Of a stretch of 14,153 nt of DNA, positions 5,978 to 13,881 are shown in pieces (the first letter of the stretch is position 1; each line of letters begins with the position of its first letter). Below the pieces are notes generated by a model that saw only the letters and a list, made by a program, of their open reading frames with translations, was not told where the DNA came from and did no database searches. This stretch comes from JAYZDB01 sp036338025 (GTDB taxonomy: Bacteria > Planctomycetota > UBA1135 > UBA2386). Location of the stretch: assembly GCA_036338025.1 (NCBI GenBank), contig JAYZDB010000317.1, positions 1-14,153 on the forward strand, given 5' to 3'. Position numbers and translations under genes: made by a program.

Positions 5978-7162
5978 ATGGCACTCAACCCCCGCAACGC
6001 CGTCCTTGGCTCGCTCGTTATCGGCGGTCTACTTGGCTTCTTCGCTCGCGACGTTTTCGTCAGCCCAGAGCAGGGCGCGTCCCAGCTAGATCCCGACTCC
6101 TCGATGACTCAAGAGGATGCTGGGCCTGTAGCCTCACTGCGTTCCGAAAACGCGGCGCTCACCGCCAAGATCCGCGACCTGGAAAGCGAGCTGGCCCGCA
6201 AGCCACTCCCAAAACCCAGCAGCGAGGAGCCTGACCAAGACCAGGTTGCAGAGAACAAGGCCAGTGACCCCGTAGGCCCGACCTTCAGTTCGGACGAGTT
6301 GAGCCAGGTCCTCGCCAAGATCGACTGGAGCCTCCTGGGCACCAACATGAAGGATCTGGTTCCGCTGCTGGGCAAGCTTGCTGAGGCAATCAACAAGGGC
6401 GAGACTCCCGATCTCAATGACATGGCCGAGATCCAACGGCTCAACGCAGATCTGCTCAACATTGCCAAGACCATCAGCGACGGCAAGGTACCCGGCAGCG
6501 GCATCAACGGTGCATTCACCCACCCAATCGTCGTCGCCAATCAGCTCAGCGCGGCACTCAACGCCGCCGGGCAGGCGCTTGACGCAGACCAGCGTTCTGC
6601 GCTGGATCGGGTCATGAAGGAGTTTGCAGCCCGGGATCAGAACCTGCGGCTCGCAGAGGCTGACAGTGAATTCCAGCTCGAAAACCTCGCCCAGGAAACC
6701 CAACTGAAGCACGAGTTCTACACCCAGGCCAAGGGCTTGCTCAACAAGGACCAGTTTGGCGCCCTGTACAACGAGGGGTCTGCTGGTCGTAGTGGGCTCG
6801 ACATGTTCGACAGTGGCTTGATGCTCGGACAATACGCCAAACCGATGACTGCTACGGACGCCAAGAGCCTGGCCGCCAAGACCAGCAAGGCCATGACATC
6901 TCAGCTTGGCCTCACCGGTGAGGCAGCCAAACAACTCGATGGAATCATCTCCAAATGGTCCCAGAGTTATCCCTCGACCTACTGGGAGACCAAGGCCGAC
7001 ACCCTGGAACACAAGGGAATGCTGAAGACCTCCCGCATTCGAGAGGCCCTTGGTTACCATGTAGAGTTGACGCGGACGATTCTCGGCAACATCACCCTAA
7101 CTCCCGCCCAACGGCAGAAGTTGGTCCAAGGCCGCCTGATCCTGGTACCTCTACCGCGCTGA
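5978..7162 (+). CDS. Membrane-anchored helical protein of unknown function
   Basis: The ATG at 5978 is preferred over a TTG at 5957 because an AGAGAAAG purine run lies just upstream, giving 394 residues. The N-terminus (N-P-R-N then A-V-L-G-S-L-V-I-G-G-L-L-G-F-F-A) is a single membrane anchor. A likely coiled coil follows near residues 50-75 (S-L-R-S-E-N-A-A-L), then an acidic/proline linker and a long, almost wholly helical region. Three short segments share a pattern like the LTxxQ motif of CpxP/Spy-type proteins: L-D-A-D-Q-R, L-N-K-D-Q-F and L-T-P-A-Q-R near the C-terminus. No catalytic motif was recognised. A periplasmic chaperone-like or sensing role is conceivable but is only an inference from those motifs. 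It ends in a convergent arrangement with the kinase gene. Confidence 0.8.
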   Translation: MALNPRNAVLGSLVIGGLLGFFARDVFVSPEQGASQLDPDSSMTQEDAGPVASLRSENAALTAKIRDLESELARKPLPKPSSEEPDQDQVAENKASDPVGPTFSSDELSQVLAKIDWSLLGTNMKDLVPLLGKLAEAINKGETPDLNDMAEIQRLNADLLNIAKTISDGKVPGSGINGAFTHPIVVANQLSAALNAAGQALDADQRSALDRVMKEFAARDQNLRLAEADSEFQLENLAQETQLKHEFYTQAKGLLNKDQFGALYNEGSAGRSGLDMFDSGLMLGQYAKPMTATDAKSLAAKTSKAMTSQLGLTGEAAKQLDGIISKWSQSYPSTYWETKADTLEHKGMLKTSRIREALGYHVELTRTILGNITLTPAQRQKLVQGRLILVPLPR

Positions 7163-7184
7163 GCCCCCGTCCACGCACCCGGGT

Positions 7185-7213
7185 CCAGGTCCCGACCACC
7201 ACCGTCGACCTGG
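7185..7213. terminator. Imperfect terminator hairpin between convergent genes
   Basis: CCAGGT (7185-7190) pairs with ACCTGG (7208-7213). After a CC bulge, CGAC pairs with GTCG around a CACCACC loop, giving ten pairs. The structure lies 22 bases after one stop and 34 bases before the other gene's stop, and on the plus strand a short CTTTCTC tract follows. Confidence 0.5.
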
Positions 7214-7246
7214 CCAACTTTCTCGTCGGCGCAGTGCGCACCAAAC

Positions 7247-8671
7247 TCAGTCCTGGACCACGTAGGTGCTCGCCATCTTGTCGTGCCAGGTCTGGCTCTC
7301 AGGATCCCACAACATCCAGAGGTAGCCGAGCAGACAAACACAACCGGAAAGGATGTAGCCGAGATAGCGAACCACGCAGGCTCCCAGACTGGGGATGTTG
7401 CCGCGCAGATCGACGACCCGAATCGAAAACAACATCTTTCCGGGGGTCGCGCCTTTCTTGACCCAGAATCCAATCGTGTAGATCCCGGCGATTACCAGTG
7501 AGATCAACGAGAAGGACGGATCCTCAGCATGATCGTCGAACAACACGAAATCGCTCCAGGCGGCGTAGCCAAGCGGAGCTGAAATCGCCGTCGTAATCAG
7601 ACCGTCGATCAGACAGGCAAGGAAACGCACCAAGAAGCCCGCGTGCTTGTGCTTCGAGCGGACCAATCGCCCTCTCCGGCGCGATCTTGCCCTGGAGACC
7701 ACCTTGGCCTCGGGGGCCGCAGGTGGACCCCCTGATCCGGCTGATGCGCTGGGCCTGGTCTCTTCCAGCGTGGAACCTCGCGGCGGCAGGATCACACTCT
7801 CGCCAAGCTTGACCGGGGCCGACAGGTCGCGCAGCAGGTCGGTCACTGACTGGTAGCGGTCGTCGGGATCCTTGGCCAGGCACTTCTCAATCACCTTTCG
7901 TTCGACAGCCCCGACATCGTCAGGAAACTCCGGCGCCTCGTGCTCGTGTTTGTGGAGCACCTGCCACTCGGTGTCACCCTTGAAGGGGACCTCACCCACC
8001 AGGCATTCGTAGAGGATGATGCCGAGCGAATAGATGTCACTCCGCGCGTCTCCGATCTGCTTCAAGATCTCTGGCGCCATGTAATACGGAGTGCCACGGC
8101 CAAACGACAGGGAGTTGCGCGTCTGGGTGACCATCTTGGAGAGACCGTAGTCTCCGACCCGGGCGATATCGCCGCGCATGAAGATGTTGGCCGGCTTGAT
8201 ATCGAAGTGCACCAACGAGTGGTCGTGGATCGCCTGGATCCCGCGGGCAGCCTGCACAAAGATCTTCAGGGCCTCGTCACGCGACAGCCGACCTTCCTCG
8301 AGGCGTGTTTGAAGCGTCCCTTCACCGGCGTGGTTCATCACGATGAACGGAATCCCATCGACTTCGCCGCGATCCTCGATCGACACCAGGTTGGGGTGGT
8401 CGATCTGCGCGAAATAGCGAACCGTCTCAAGCTCCCGGAGGACAGCATCGCGCAGAGCCTCGTCGTCCACCTTCAAGAACTTGATCGCGTAGTCCTTGCC
8501 TATCGACTCCTTGCGCGCCTTGTAGACCAGCCCGAAGACGCCGCCGCCGAGCTTGTTGACGATCTCGAATCCCGGGATGTAGCCCGGCTTGCGGTGGTTG
8601 GCGTAGAACGACTCCCAATCAATAGGATGCAGGGGGTCGGGCTCGGAAGACGGGGGCATGGGGCGAACCAT
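7247..8671 (-). CDS. Ser/Thr protein kinase with C-terminal RDD membrane domain
   Basis: Read from ATG 8671, the product is 474 residues (a TTG at 8686 would add five). The kinase domain spans about 33-285: Gly-rich loop L-G-G-G-V-F-G-L-V, Y-A-I-K64, catalytic loop H155-F-D157-I-K-P-A-N, metal-binding D174-Y-G176, and activation segment ending A199-P-E201. The usual H-R-D and D-F-G are H-F-D and D-Y-G, so it is a non-RD kinase with the catalytic residues kept. A Pro/Ser/Arg-rich linker (about 295-340) leads to an RDD domain (R-F-L-A-C-L-I-D near 349-356) with about three membrane helices; the kinase should sit on the cytoplasmic side. No extracellular sensor or PASTA domain is present. It is transcribed alone and diverges from the sulfatase gene. 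Substrates are unknown. Hanks-type kinases with membrane tethers are abundant in planctomycetes. Confidence 0.93.
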   Translation of the reverse strand: MVRPMPPSSEPDPLHPIDWESFYANHRKPGYIPGFEIVNKLGGGVFGLVYKARKESIGKDYAIKFLKVDDEALRDAVLRELETVRYFAQIDHPNLVSIEDRGEVDGIPFIVMNHAGEGTLQTRLEEGRLSRDEALKIFVQAARGIQAIHDHSLVHFDIKPANIFMRGDIARVGDYGLSKMVTQTRNSLSFGRGTPYYMAPEILKQIGDARSDIYSLGIILYECLVGEVPFKGDTEWQVLHKHEHEAPEFPDDVGAVERKVIEKCLAKDPDDRYQSVTDLLRDLSAPVKLGESVILPPRGSTLEETRPSASAGSGGPPAAPEAKVVSRARSRRRGRLVRSKHKHAGFLVRFLACLIDGLITTAISAPLGYAAWSDFVLFDDHAEDPSFSLISLVIAGIYTIGFWVKKGATPGKMLFSIRVVDLRGNIPSLGACVVRYLGYILSGCVCLLGYLWMLWDPESQTWHDKMASTYVVQD

Positions 8672-8789
8672 GCTAGCGACGTGCAACAGCAGATCACCAA
8701 GGCGATCAAGGGAATCAGCTCGAATCCACTAGCCGCTGCTGCGTGTCAGGTACACATCACGCAAAGCAGGGAAAAAAACACGCATGCGA

Positions 8790-8808
8790 CCGGGTCTTCA
8801 GCACCCGG
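8790..8808. promoter_or_regulatory. Hairpin in the kinase/sulfatase divergent spacer
   Basis: CCGGGT pairs with ACCCGG around a 7-nt loop. On the minus strand, a T7 tract (8772-8778 complement) comes 11 nt after the stem, with the 8-base palindrome CGCATGCG between them. The spacing is too long for a standard intrinsic terminator. It may instead be a leader structure of the sulfatase mRNA. Nothing else was recognised in this 180-base spacer apart from a possible 9-residue leader frame. Confidence 0.25.
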
Positions 8809-8868
8809 GGAATAGCCGATTCCGAACAGCGAGCTTGAACTCATGCGCCAAACCAACATCCTGACCCA

Positions 8869-10596
8869 GTGAACCGACTCGTCCTCGCCATCAGCCTCGG
8901 TGCCGCTCTCGCCCCCCTATCGACGGGCCAGGATCCAGCTGCCCCACAAGGACGGCCGAACATCCTGTTCATCGGGATGGATGACCTCAACGACTGGATC
9001 GGCTGCATGGGCGGGCATCCACAGGCGAAGACGCCGAACCTCGACCGACTCGCCCGGTCGAGCGTGCTGTTCACCAACGCGCACTGTACAGCACCCGCCT
9101 GCAACCCGTCGCGCACTGCCATCTTCACCGGCAGGTCACCGCATCGAACTGGACTCTACGCCAACGGTCAGAAGATGCGCGACGTGCTGCCGACCGAGGA
9201 ACTCATGTCCAAGACGTTTTCGAAGGCCGGCTACCGTTCGATGGGTTCGGGCAAGATGCTGCACTACTTCATCGACGCAGCGTCCTGGGACGAGTACTTC
9301 CCACCAAAGAACACCGAGAACCCGTTTCCGCGGACGCTCTACCCAAAGAAGCGGCCAGTGAGTCTGCCGGTCGGTGGCCCCTGGCAGTACGTCGAAACGG
9401 ACTGGGGCGGACTGCAGGCAAGCGATGAAGAATTCGGCGGCGACTGGCTGGTGTCACGCTGGGTCGGCGATCAACTGAGCCGACGGCACGACAAGCCGTT
9501 CTTCCTGGCCTGTGGGATCTACCGGCCCCATGAACCCTGGTTCGTGCCACAGAAGTACTTCGACCAATTCCCCCTCGACTCGATTCAGTTGCCGCCAGGT
9601 TACAAGGCATCGGACCTCGAGGACCTGCCCACCGGCGGCAAACGCATGGGGCCAAATCGCTACTTCGCCCACATCCGCAAACACCAGCAATGGAAACCCG
9701 CGGTCCAGGCCTACCTGGCGTCGATCGCCTTCGCCGATGCGATGGTCGGCCGGGTGCTGAAGGCCTTGGAAAATGGACCCAATGCCGACAACACCATCGT
9801 GGTGCTCTGGTCCGATCACGGTTGGCACCTCGGGGAAAAACAGCACTGGCAAAAGTACACCGCCTGGCGGGTCTGCACCCGGGTCCCCCTGATGATCCGC
9901 GTCCCGAAGGGAATCACCGGCCTGCGTGCTGGCACCCGACCCGGCACTTCGGCCCGACCAGTCAATCTCCTGAGCTTGTTCCCGACACTGCTCGAACTCT
10001 CAGGGCTGCCTTCGAGAGCCAGCAATGACGGTCCCAGCCTGGTTCCCTTGCTCAAGAATCCAACCGCGGACTGGCCACATGTCTCAGTAACCCACCTGGC
10101 CACACCCGGATCGTTTGGACTGAGCGCTGAGAACTGGCGCTACATTCACTATGCGAATGGCGACGAGGAACTCTACGACACCGTGCAAGATCCATACGAA
10201 TGGAACAACCTCGCCACCATCGAGAAGTACCGAGGCAAGCTCGAAGAACTACGGGGTCGCGCACCCAAGGTGTTCGCCCCCAAACCCCCGACGAAGGACG
10301 CCTCCCTGCCGCGACTGAAGTGGCATCCACTCACGACAAACGAGGTCATCCCAGCGTCCAAACCAGACGGCAATGTCTTCCCGGTGGTATTCATCAACCG
10401 CCGAAAGACTCCGGTGTCCTTGTTCTGGATGTCACGTACTGGCGAGAGAAAACCCTACGCGACCATCCCGGCCGGCAAACGCAAACGGCAGCAGACCCGA
10501 CCCGGTGCAGTGTGGGCGATCACAAACACAGGCGGCACGGCGCTGGGGTTCTTCCGGGTCGGTGACCGCAGTGCCCGCGCCGAGATACCGCGATAG
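8869..10596 (+). CDS. Secreted sulfatase (iduronate-2-sulfatase-like) with C-terminal VHL-like beta-domain
   Basis: The gene starts at GTG 8869 and encodes 575 residues with a signal peptide (M-N-R-L-V-L-A-I-S-L, cleavage near 20). The catalytic domain, about 29-470, shows metal-binding D38-D39, the formylglycine motif C78-N-P-S-R82 followed by T-A-I-F-T-G, and the second metal block D316-H317-G318 with H320 and K324. C78 should be converted to formylglycine by a sulfatase-modifying enzyme encoded elsewhere. The family removes sulfate esters from polysaccharides; the D-D-L-N-D-W opening fits iduronate-2-sulfatase-like planctomycete members. Residues about 500-565 match the VHL beta-domain pattern: V-V-F-I-N510-R, V-S-L-F-W520, G525-E, P-Y530, P-A-G536 and W549. 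No Shine-Dalgarno is visible. The neighbouring sialidase and CotH genes suggest an envelope or glycan-degradation setting, but no linked operon is evident. Confidence 0.93.
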   Translation: MNRLVLAISLGAALAPLSTGQDPAAPQGRPNILFIGMDDLNDWIGCMGGHPQAKTPNLDRLARSSVLFTNAHCTAPACNPSRTAIFTGRSPHRTGLYANGQKMRDVLPTEELMSKTFSKAGYRSMGSGKMLHYFIDAASWDEYFPPKNTENPFPRTLYPKKRPVSLPVGGPWQYVETDWGGLQASDEEFGGDWLVSRWVGDQLSRRHDKPFFLACGIYRPHEPWFVPQKYFDQFPLDSIQLPPGYKASDLEDLPTGGKRMGPNRYFAHIRKHQQWKPAVQAYLASIAFADAMVGRVLKALENGPNADNTIVVLWSDHGWHLGEKQHWQKYTAWRVCTRVPLMIRVPKGITGLRAGTRPGTSARPVNLLSLFPTLLELSGLPSRASNDGPSLVPLLKNPTADWPHVSVTHLATPGSFGLSAENWRYIHYANGDEELYDTVQDPYEWNNLATIEKYRGKLEELRGRAPKVFAPKPPTKDASLPRLKWHPLTTNEVIPASKPDGNVFPVVFINRRKTPVSLFWMSRTGERKPYATIPAGKRKRQQTRPGAVWAITNTGGTALGFFRVGDRSARAEIPR

Positions 10597-10693
10597 GGTT
10601 CCTGGAATCCAGGCAGGCGCAACAGGCTCAGCAAAAACTCGCGCCACCACGCACCGAGTCGCTAACCTCCAGCAACCGACCAACCATACTGTC

Positions 10694-11689
10694 ATGCGAA
10701 CCCACAGCCTCTTGTCCCATGTGAGTGCCTGCCTGATCGGGTGCGCAACATCAGAACCGCGACGTACCGGGGTCTTGAGTGGCGCCGAGACCTACGCCAG
10801 GGCACGGGCGGCCAGCGCGGAGATCCTGATCGATGGCCATCTCGACGCCTCGGGCTGGCTGGCGTCGGCCGATGGTCTGGTGGTATCAGCAGCGCACGCG
10901 TTCTTGAAGACGAAGATGGCGATCGAAGTACGCCTCGCTGACGGCGAACGCTTGCCGGCCAGGCTCATAGCGCTGGACCGCGGGCACGACCTGGCGCTGT
11001 TGCAGATCGTCGCCACGGACCGCAAGTTTGCCCACATGGCGATCGCCTCCGTGATGCCCGCACCCGGTGCGCGGATGTACCTCTACGGTTCGGCGTTCTA
11101 TCGTCACGCGGTCATGGTCAGCGGATTCATGGCGCGAGCCGAGCCGACCTACGAATACCTGGCGAACCACAGCCAGTACGTCCGGATCTACCACGTCTCA
11201 GCGCCATCGCCGCCGGGCACCAGCGGCGGATGCTGGATCAACACCGCCGGAGAAGTGGTCGGCGTACAGTCCGCATTCATGAATCTGAAAGGATCGGGCG
11301 GCGCCGGAATTGCATCCATCGGCCCTGTCACCGCCATCACCAGACTGATCCAGCATCGTGAGACACGACGGGTCGCCACCCTCGGATGTGGCCTGGAGGA
11401 ACTCTGGGCGCAACCGGCCGGCTACATCAAGCGATACCCGCAGGGTATCAGCGGCCTGGCCCCCGTCCTGCCCAAGAAGGACGGTCCCGCGGACAAGGCA
11501 GGGCTCAAGGGCGAGATGGTCATTCGGAGGATCGATGACAAGCCTGTGAACACCCGCAACGAACTGCTCGACATCATTCGAACTCACAAACCGGGCGACT
11601 CCATCTCCCTGACCGTCGATCTGCCTGACGGGAAGGGCCAGAAGCGGATCACGGTGCAGCTCGGCGGGCTGGAGTCCAGGAGCCCGTAA
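10694..11689 (+). CDS. HtrA/Deg-like trypsin-fold serine protease with one PDZ domain
   Basis: ATG 10694 gives 331 residues and lies 98 bases after the sulfatase stop. The N-terminus has a short hydrophobic run ending L-I-G-C17, a plausible lipobox, so the protein may be a lipoprotein. The protease domain shows a complete triad: H68 in V-V-S-A-A-H, D99 in G-H-D-L-A-L-L, and S177 in P-G-T-S-G-G. Thr precedes the Ser where Asn is usual. A PDZ domain occupies about 245-325, with G-P-A-D-K-A-G-L, I-R-R-I-D-D-K-P-V and K-P-G-D-S-I-S-L. HtrA-family proteins degrade or chaperone damaged envelope proteins; the single PDZ domain fits DegS-like or planctomycete HtrA-like forms. The frame is open further upstream within the sulfatase gene, but that part has no protease-like sequence, so it was not included. 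Confidence 0.85.
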   Translation: MRTHSLLSHVSACLIGCATSEPRRTGVLSGAETYARARAASAEILIDGHLDASGWLASADGLVVSAAHAFLKTKMAIEVRLADGERLPARLIALDRGHDLALLQIVATDRKFAHMAIASVMPAPGARMYLYGSAFYRHAVMVSGFMARAEPTYEYLANHSQYVRIYHVSAPSPPGTSGGCWINTAGEVVGVQSAFMNLKGSGGAGIASIGPVTAITRLIQHRETRRVATLGCGLEELWAQPAGYIKRYPQGISGLAPVLPKKDGPADKAGLKGEMVIRRIDDKPVNTRNELLDIIRTHKPGDSISLTVDLPDGKGQKRITVQLGGLESRSP

Positions 11690-11855
11690 ACACCTCAGCA
11701 GCCAACCCTACCCACCATAGCCTCTCACCAGCACGCCCTCCCACTGCCTTCTATCAGCCCGTAAAACCCTCATTGGGTTCCGGTTCTGCGAACGGGGCGA
11801 CACCCGTCCTGGCTCCGCTGATCGGATAATTCCACGCTCTCGCAGCTGTGATGCC

Positions 11856-13652
11856 ATGCGAGAGGCCTACAATTCGACCATGCTTGCAAGCCGCCCACCT
11901 CGTCCCCCCAGCCACTACGTCGCTGCCTTTCTCACTCTCGCGTTCCTCGGCTGCGTCTGCCCCACCGAGGCGCTGGCTCAGACCAGTCCCACCGATCAAA
12001 GCTCCTTCTGGGGCCTCGGCCGGAGCTGGGAGGTGAAGATCAAGATCACGCCAGAGGTCCTGAAGGCGCTCTACCCGGAGGGTCGCACCCGGATAGGTCT
12101 CTCGCAGCGCGGTCGCTTCAAGTATGGCAAGGCCAGCGTCGAGATTGCTGGCCACCAACTCGCCGAGGTCGGCTTGCGCTTCAAAGGCAACTCCACCTAC
12201 TGGAGTTCGCCGTCCTCGCTCAAGAAGTCCTTCAAGCTTGACTTCAACCGGTTCCGTAAAGGCCAGGAATTTCTCGGGCTCAAGAAGCTCAACCTGCACA
12301 ACAACGTCACCGACCCATACCAGATCCGGGAGGCGGTTTCCTATCAGATCTATCGTGACGCTGGCGTACCATCGGGTCGGACTTGCTTCGCCCGGGTGTA
12401 CCTGACGGTTGCAGGCAACGAGAAGTTGCAGAATGCCTACCTGGGCAGCTACACCATGACCGAACAGGTGGACAAGGAGTTCCTTGCCGACAAGTTCCAG
12501 GGCGAAAAGCGCGGGTTGATCTTGAAGCCTGAAGGACGAATCCTGCCCTACCTGGGTCGACAGTGGAACGACGAGTATGAGGCGGCGTTCATCCCCAAGA
12601 CCAAGGCCAAGAAGTCTCACACCAAACCCCTGATCGAGTTGGCTCGATTGGTAGCCCAAAAGGACGACGAGGTGCTGGTAGCTGGCGTCGAGGAGGTCTT
12701 GGACGTCAGCGAGTTCTTGAACTACTGCGCCGTGACCGCATTCCTGGCCAACCTGGACAGCCCGTTCGCGCTCGCCCACAACTTCTATCTGGGCGTACCC
12801 CACGGCAGCAAGAAGGTGGTCTGGATCCCCTGGGACCTGAACCTGTCGATCGGCGGCTTTCGCATGATGGGGTCCGCTGGGTCCGGGCTGAGCGTATTCA
12901 AGCCCACTTCCTTGCCCCTGTTCACGCGGCTGATCGCAGCGCCAAAGTACCGCAAGATCTACGAGCAACATCTTCGCGCTCTGGCCACCGGGCCAGGCTC
13001 GTCTGAGTCTTTTCTGGGGTTCCTGGCCATCGCCCGAAAAACCACAAAGGCGGCCATCGCAGCGGAGACGGAACGGGTCGATGCAGTCACCAAAGCGTCC
13101 GGCGGAGAGTCCGGAGGCATCGCAGCACTCCTCGCACGTGGAGGAAGATCGTCGCGACCTACGGGCGCAGCCCTCGACGAGTATGCCAGGACGCGCGGAC
13201 AACACGTGCTCGATCAGATCGCCGGCAAGACCGAAGGGCGAGCAGCCGGCAGCAACAGGATGGGCAGTTTCGGCTTCAGGCGTAGCACGCAGACTCGCGA
13301 GATCATGGCAGTCTTGCGAGACCTCGTGGCCCGCGGTCAGGTATTGAAGCTGCGCAAGGACACGGTGGTGAGCGAGGCGACATTCACCTCGGGCATCGGC
13401 ACGCTGTTCGGCAAGATCGACACGGATCAAGATGGTGCAATCACCCAGACCGAGTTGATGGCCGAGATGTTCAATCAACGAGGTGAAGGTGCATCGCGTG
13501 CCGAGGCGCGGCGCGTCCGCCGCCAGGCAGACAGCGACAAGAATCGCAAGATCTCCAAGGCAGAGTGGCTCAAATTGTACGCGGACAGCTTGAAACAGTG
13601 GGATGCCGATGCCGACGGCAAACTCAGTGCTGAGGAATTGAAGAAGAAGTAA
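11856..13652 (+). CDS. Exported CotH-family protein with three C-terminal EF-hands
   Basis: A 598-residue protein with a signal peptide (hydrophobic core Y-V-A-A-F-L-T-L-A-F-L, cleavage near A-L-A-Q-T). The CotH domain spans about 45-375: R-F-K-G-N-S near 108-113, L-N-L-H-N-N, R-E-A-V-S-Y, L-G-S-Y-T-M-T-E-Q-V-D-K, and W-I-P-W-D-L-N-L. CotH proteins are atypical kinases known to phosphorylate spore-coat proteins in Bacillus; the role in planctomycetes is undefined. Three EF-hand loops lie at the C-terminus: D522-T-D-Q-D-G to E533, D559-S-D-K-N to E570, and D583-A-D-A-D-G to E594. Loop 2 has Arg564 where Gly is usual. EF-hands suggest calcium binding outside the cell. ATG 11880 is an alternative start, with AGAGG 14 bases upstream and a more typical signal-peptide n-region. 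Confidence 0.88.
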   Translation: MREAYNSTMLASRPPRPPSHYVAAFLTLAFLGCVCPTEALAQTSPTDQSSFWGLGRSWEVKIKITPEVLKALYPEGRTRIGLSQRGRFKYGKASVEIAGHQLAEVGLRFKGNSTYWSSPSSLKKSFKLDFNRFRKGQEFLGLKKLNLHNNVTDPYQIREAVSYQIYRDAGVPSGRTCFARVYLTVAGNEKLQNAYLGSYTMTEQVDKEFLADKFQGEKRGLILKPEGRILPYLGRQWNDEYEAAFIPKTKAKKSHTKPLIELARLVAQKDDEVLVAGVEEVLDVSEFLNYCAVTAFLANLDSPFALAHNFYLGVPHGSKKVVWIPWDLNLSIGGFRMMGSAGSGLSVFKPTSLPLFTRLIAAPKYRKIYEQHLRALATGPGSSESFLGFLAIARKTTKAAIAAETERVDAVTKASGGESGGIAALLARGGRSSRPTGAALDEYARTRGQHVLDQIAGKTEGRAAGSNRMGSFGFRRSTQTREIMAVLRDLVARGQVLKLRKDTVVSEATFTSGIGTLFGKIDTDQDGAITQTELMAEMFNQRGEGASRAEARRVRRQADSDKNRKISKAEWLKLYADSLKQWDADADGKLSAEELKKK

Positions 13653-13810
13653 CCGCCAACGCTAAATCCACCCGCCGGGGTCACAGGACGCAGCAAGCCC
13701 AGTCTGTCTCCGCTACATTCGCAAAATGACAGGAACAGTGCAGATGAGATGACCTCCAACCTAGTTGAGGCACCGAACTTGCGTTATGTTCCCGTGATTG
13801 GCGTCATGCC

Positions 13811-13834
13811 CCAGCTGCCCCCAACAGGCAGTTG
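13811..13834 (+). promoter_or_regulatory. Hairpin in the leader of the MoxR gene
   Basis: CAGCTGCC pairs with GGCAGTTG with one G-U wobble around an 8-nt loop, about 50 bases before the MoxR start codon. C-rich sequence follows rather than T, so it is more likely a leader structure than a terminator. No convincing promoter hexamers were found in the 229-base gap after the CotH gene. Confidence 0.3.
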
Positions 13835-13881
13835 CCCCCCATACCAGAACCCTCCCCCCAAGAACTCGGAGACCGGATTCC

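Noticed and set aside
6134..7060. Open minus-strand frame (308 codons) opposite the helical membrane protein
   Set aside because: The plus-strand frame has a sensible membrane anchor, coiled coil and purine-rich ribosome site; the minus-strand product is low-complexity shadow sequence.
7940..8815. Open plus-strand frame (291 codons) opposite the kinase gene
   Set aside because: The kinase motifs on the minus strand are unambiguous, and the plus-strand product looks like shadow sequence without domains.
10601..10613. CCTGG/CCAGG hairpin just after the sulfatase stop as a terminator
   Set aside because: Only five pairs with a 3-nt loop and no T-tract; it could easily be chance in GC-rich sequence.
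10373..10693. Upstream extension of the HtrA-like frame into the sulfatase gene
   Set aside because: The extension overlaps the sulfatase VHL-like domain in another frame and reads as Arg/Ser/Pro-rich shadow sequence; ATG 10694 begins the sensible N-terminus.
11754..13478. Long open frame (574 codons) on the minus strand opposite the CotH gene
   Set aside because: Its translation has no recognisable domain and mirrors the GC-rich third positions of the CotH gene, which has clear domain content. It is an antisense shadow.
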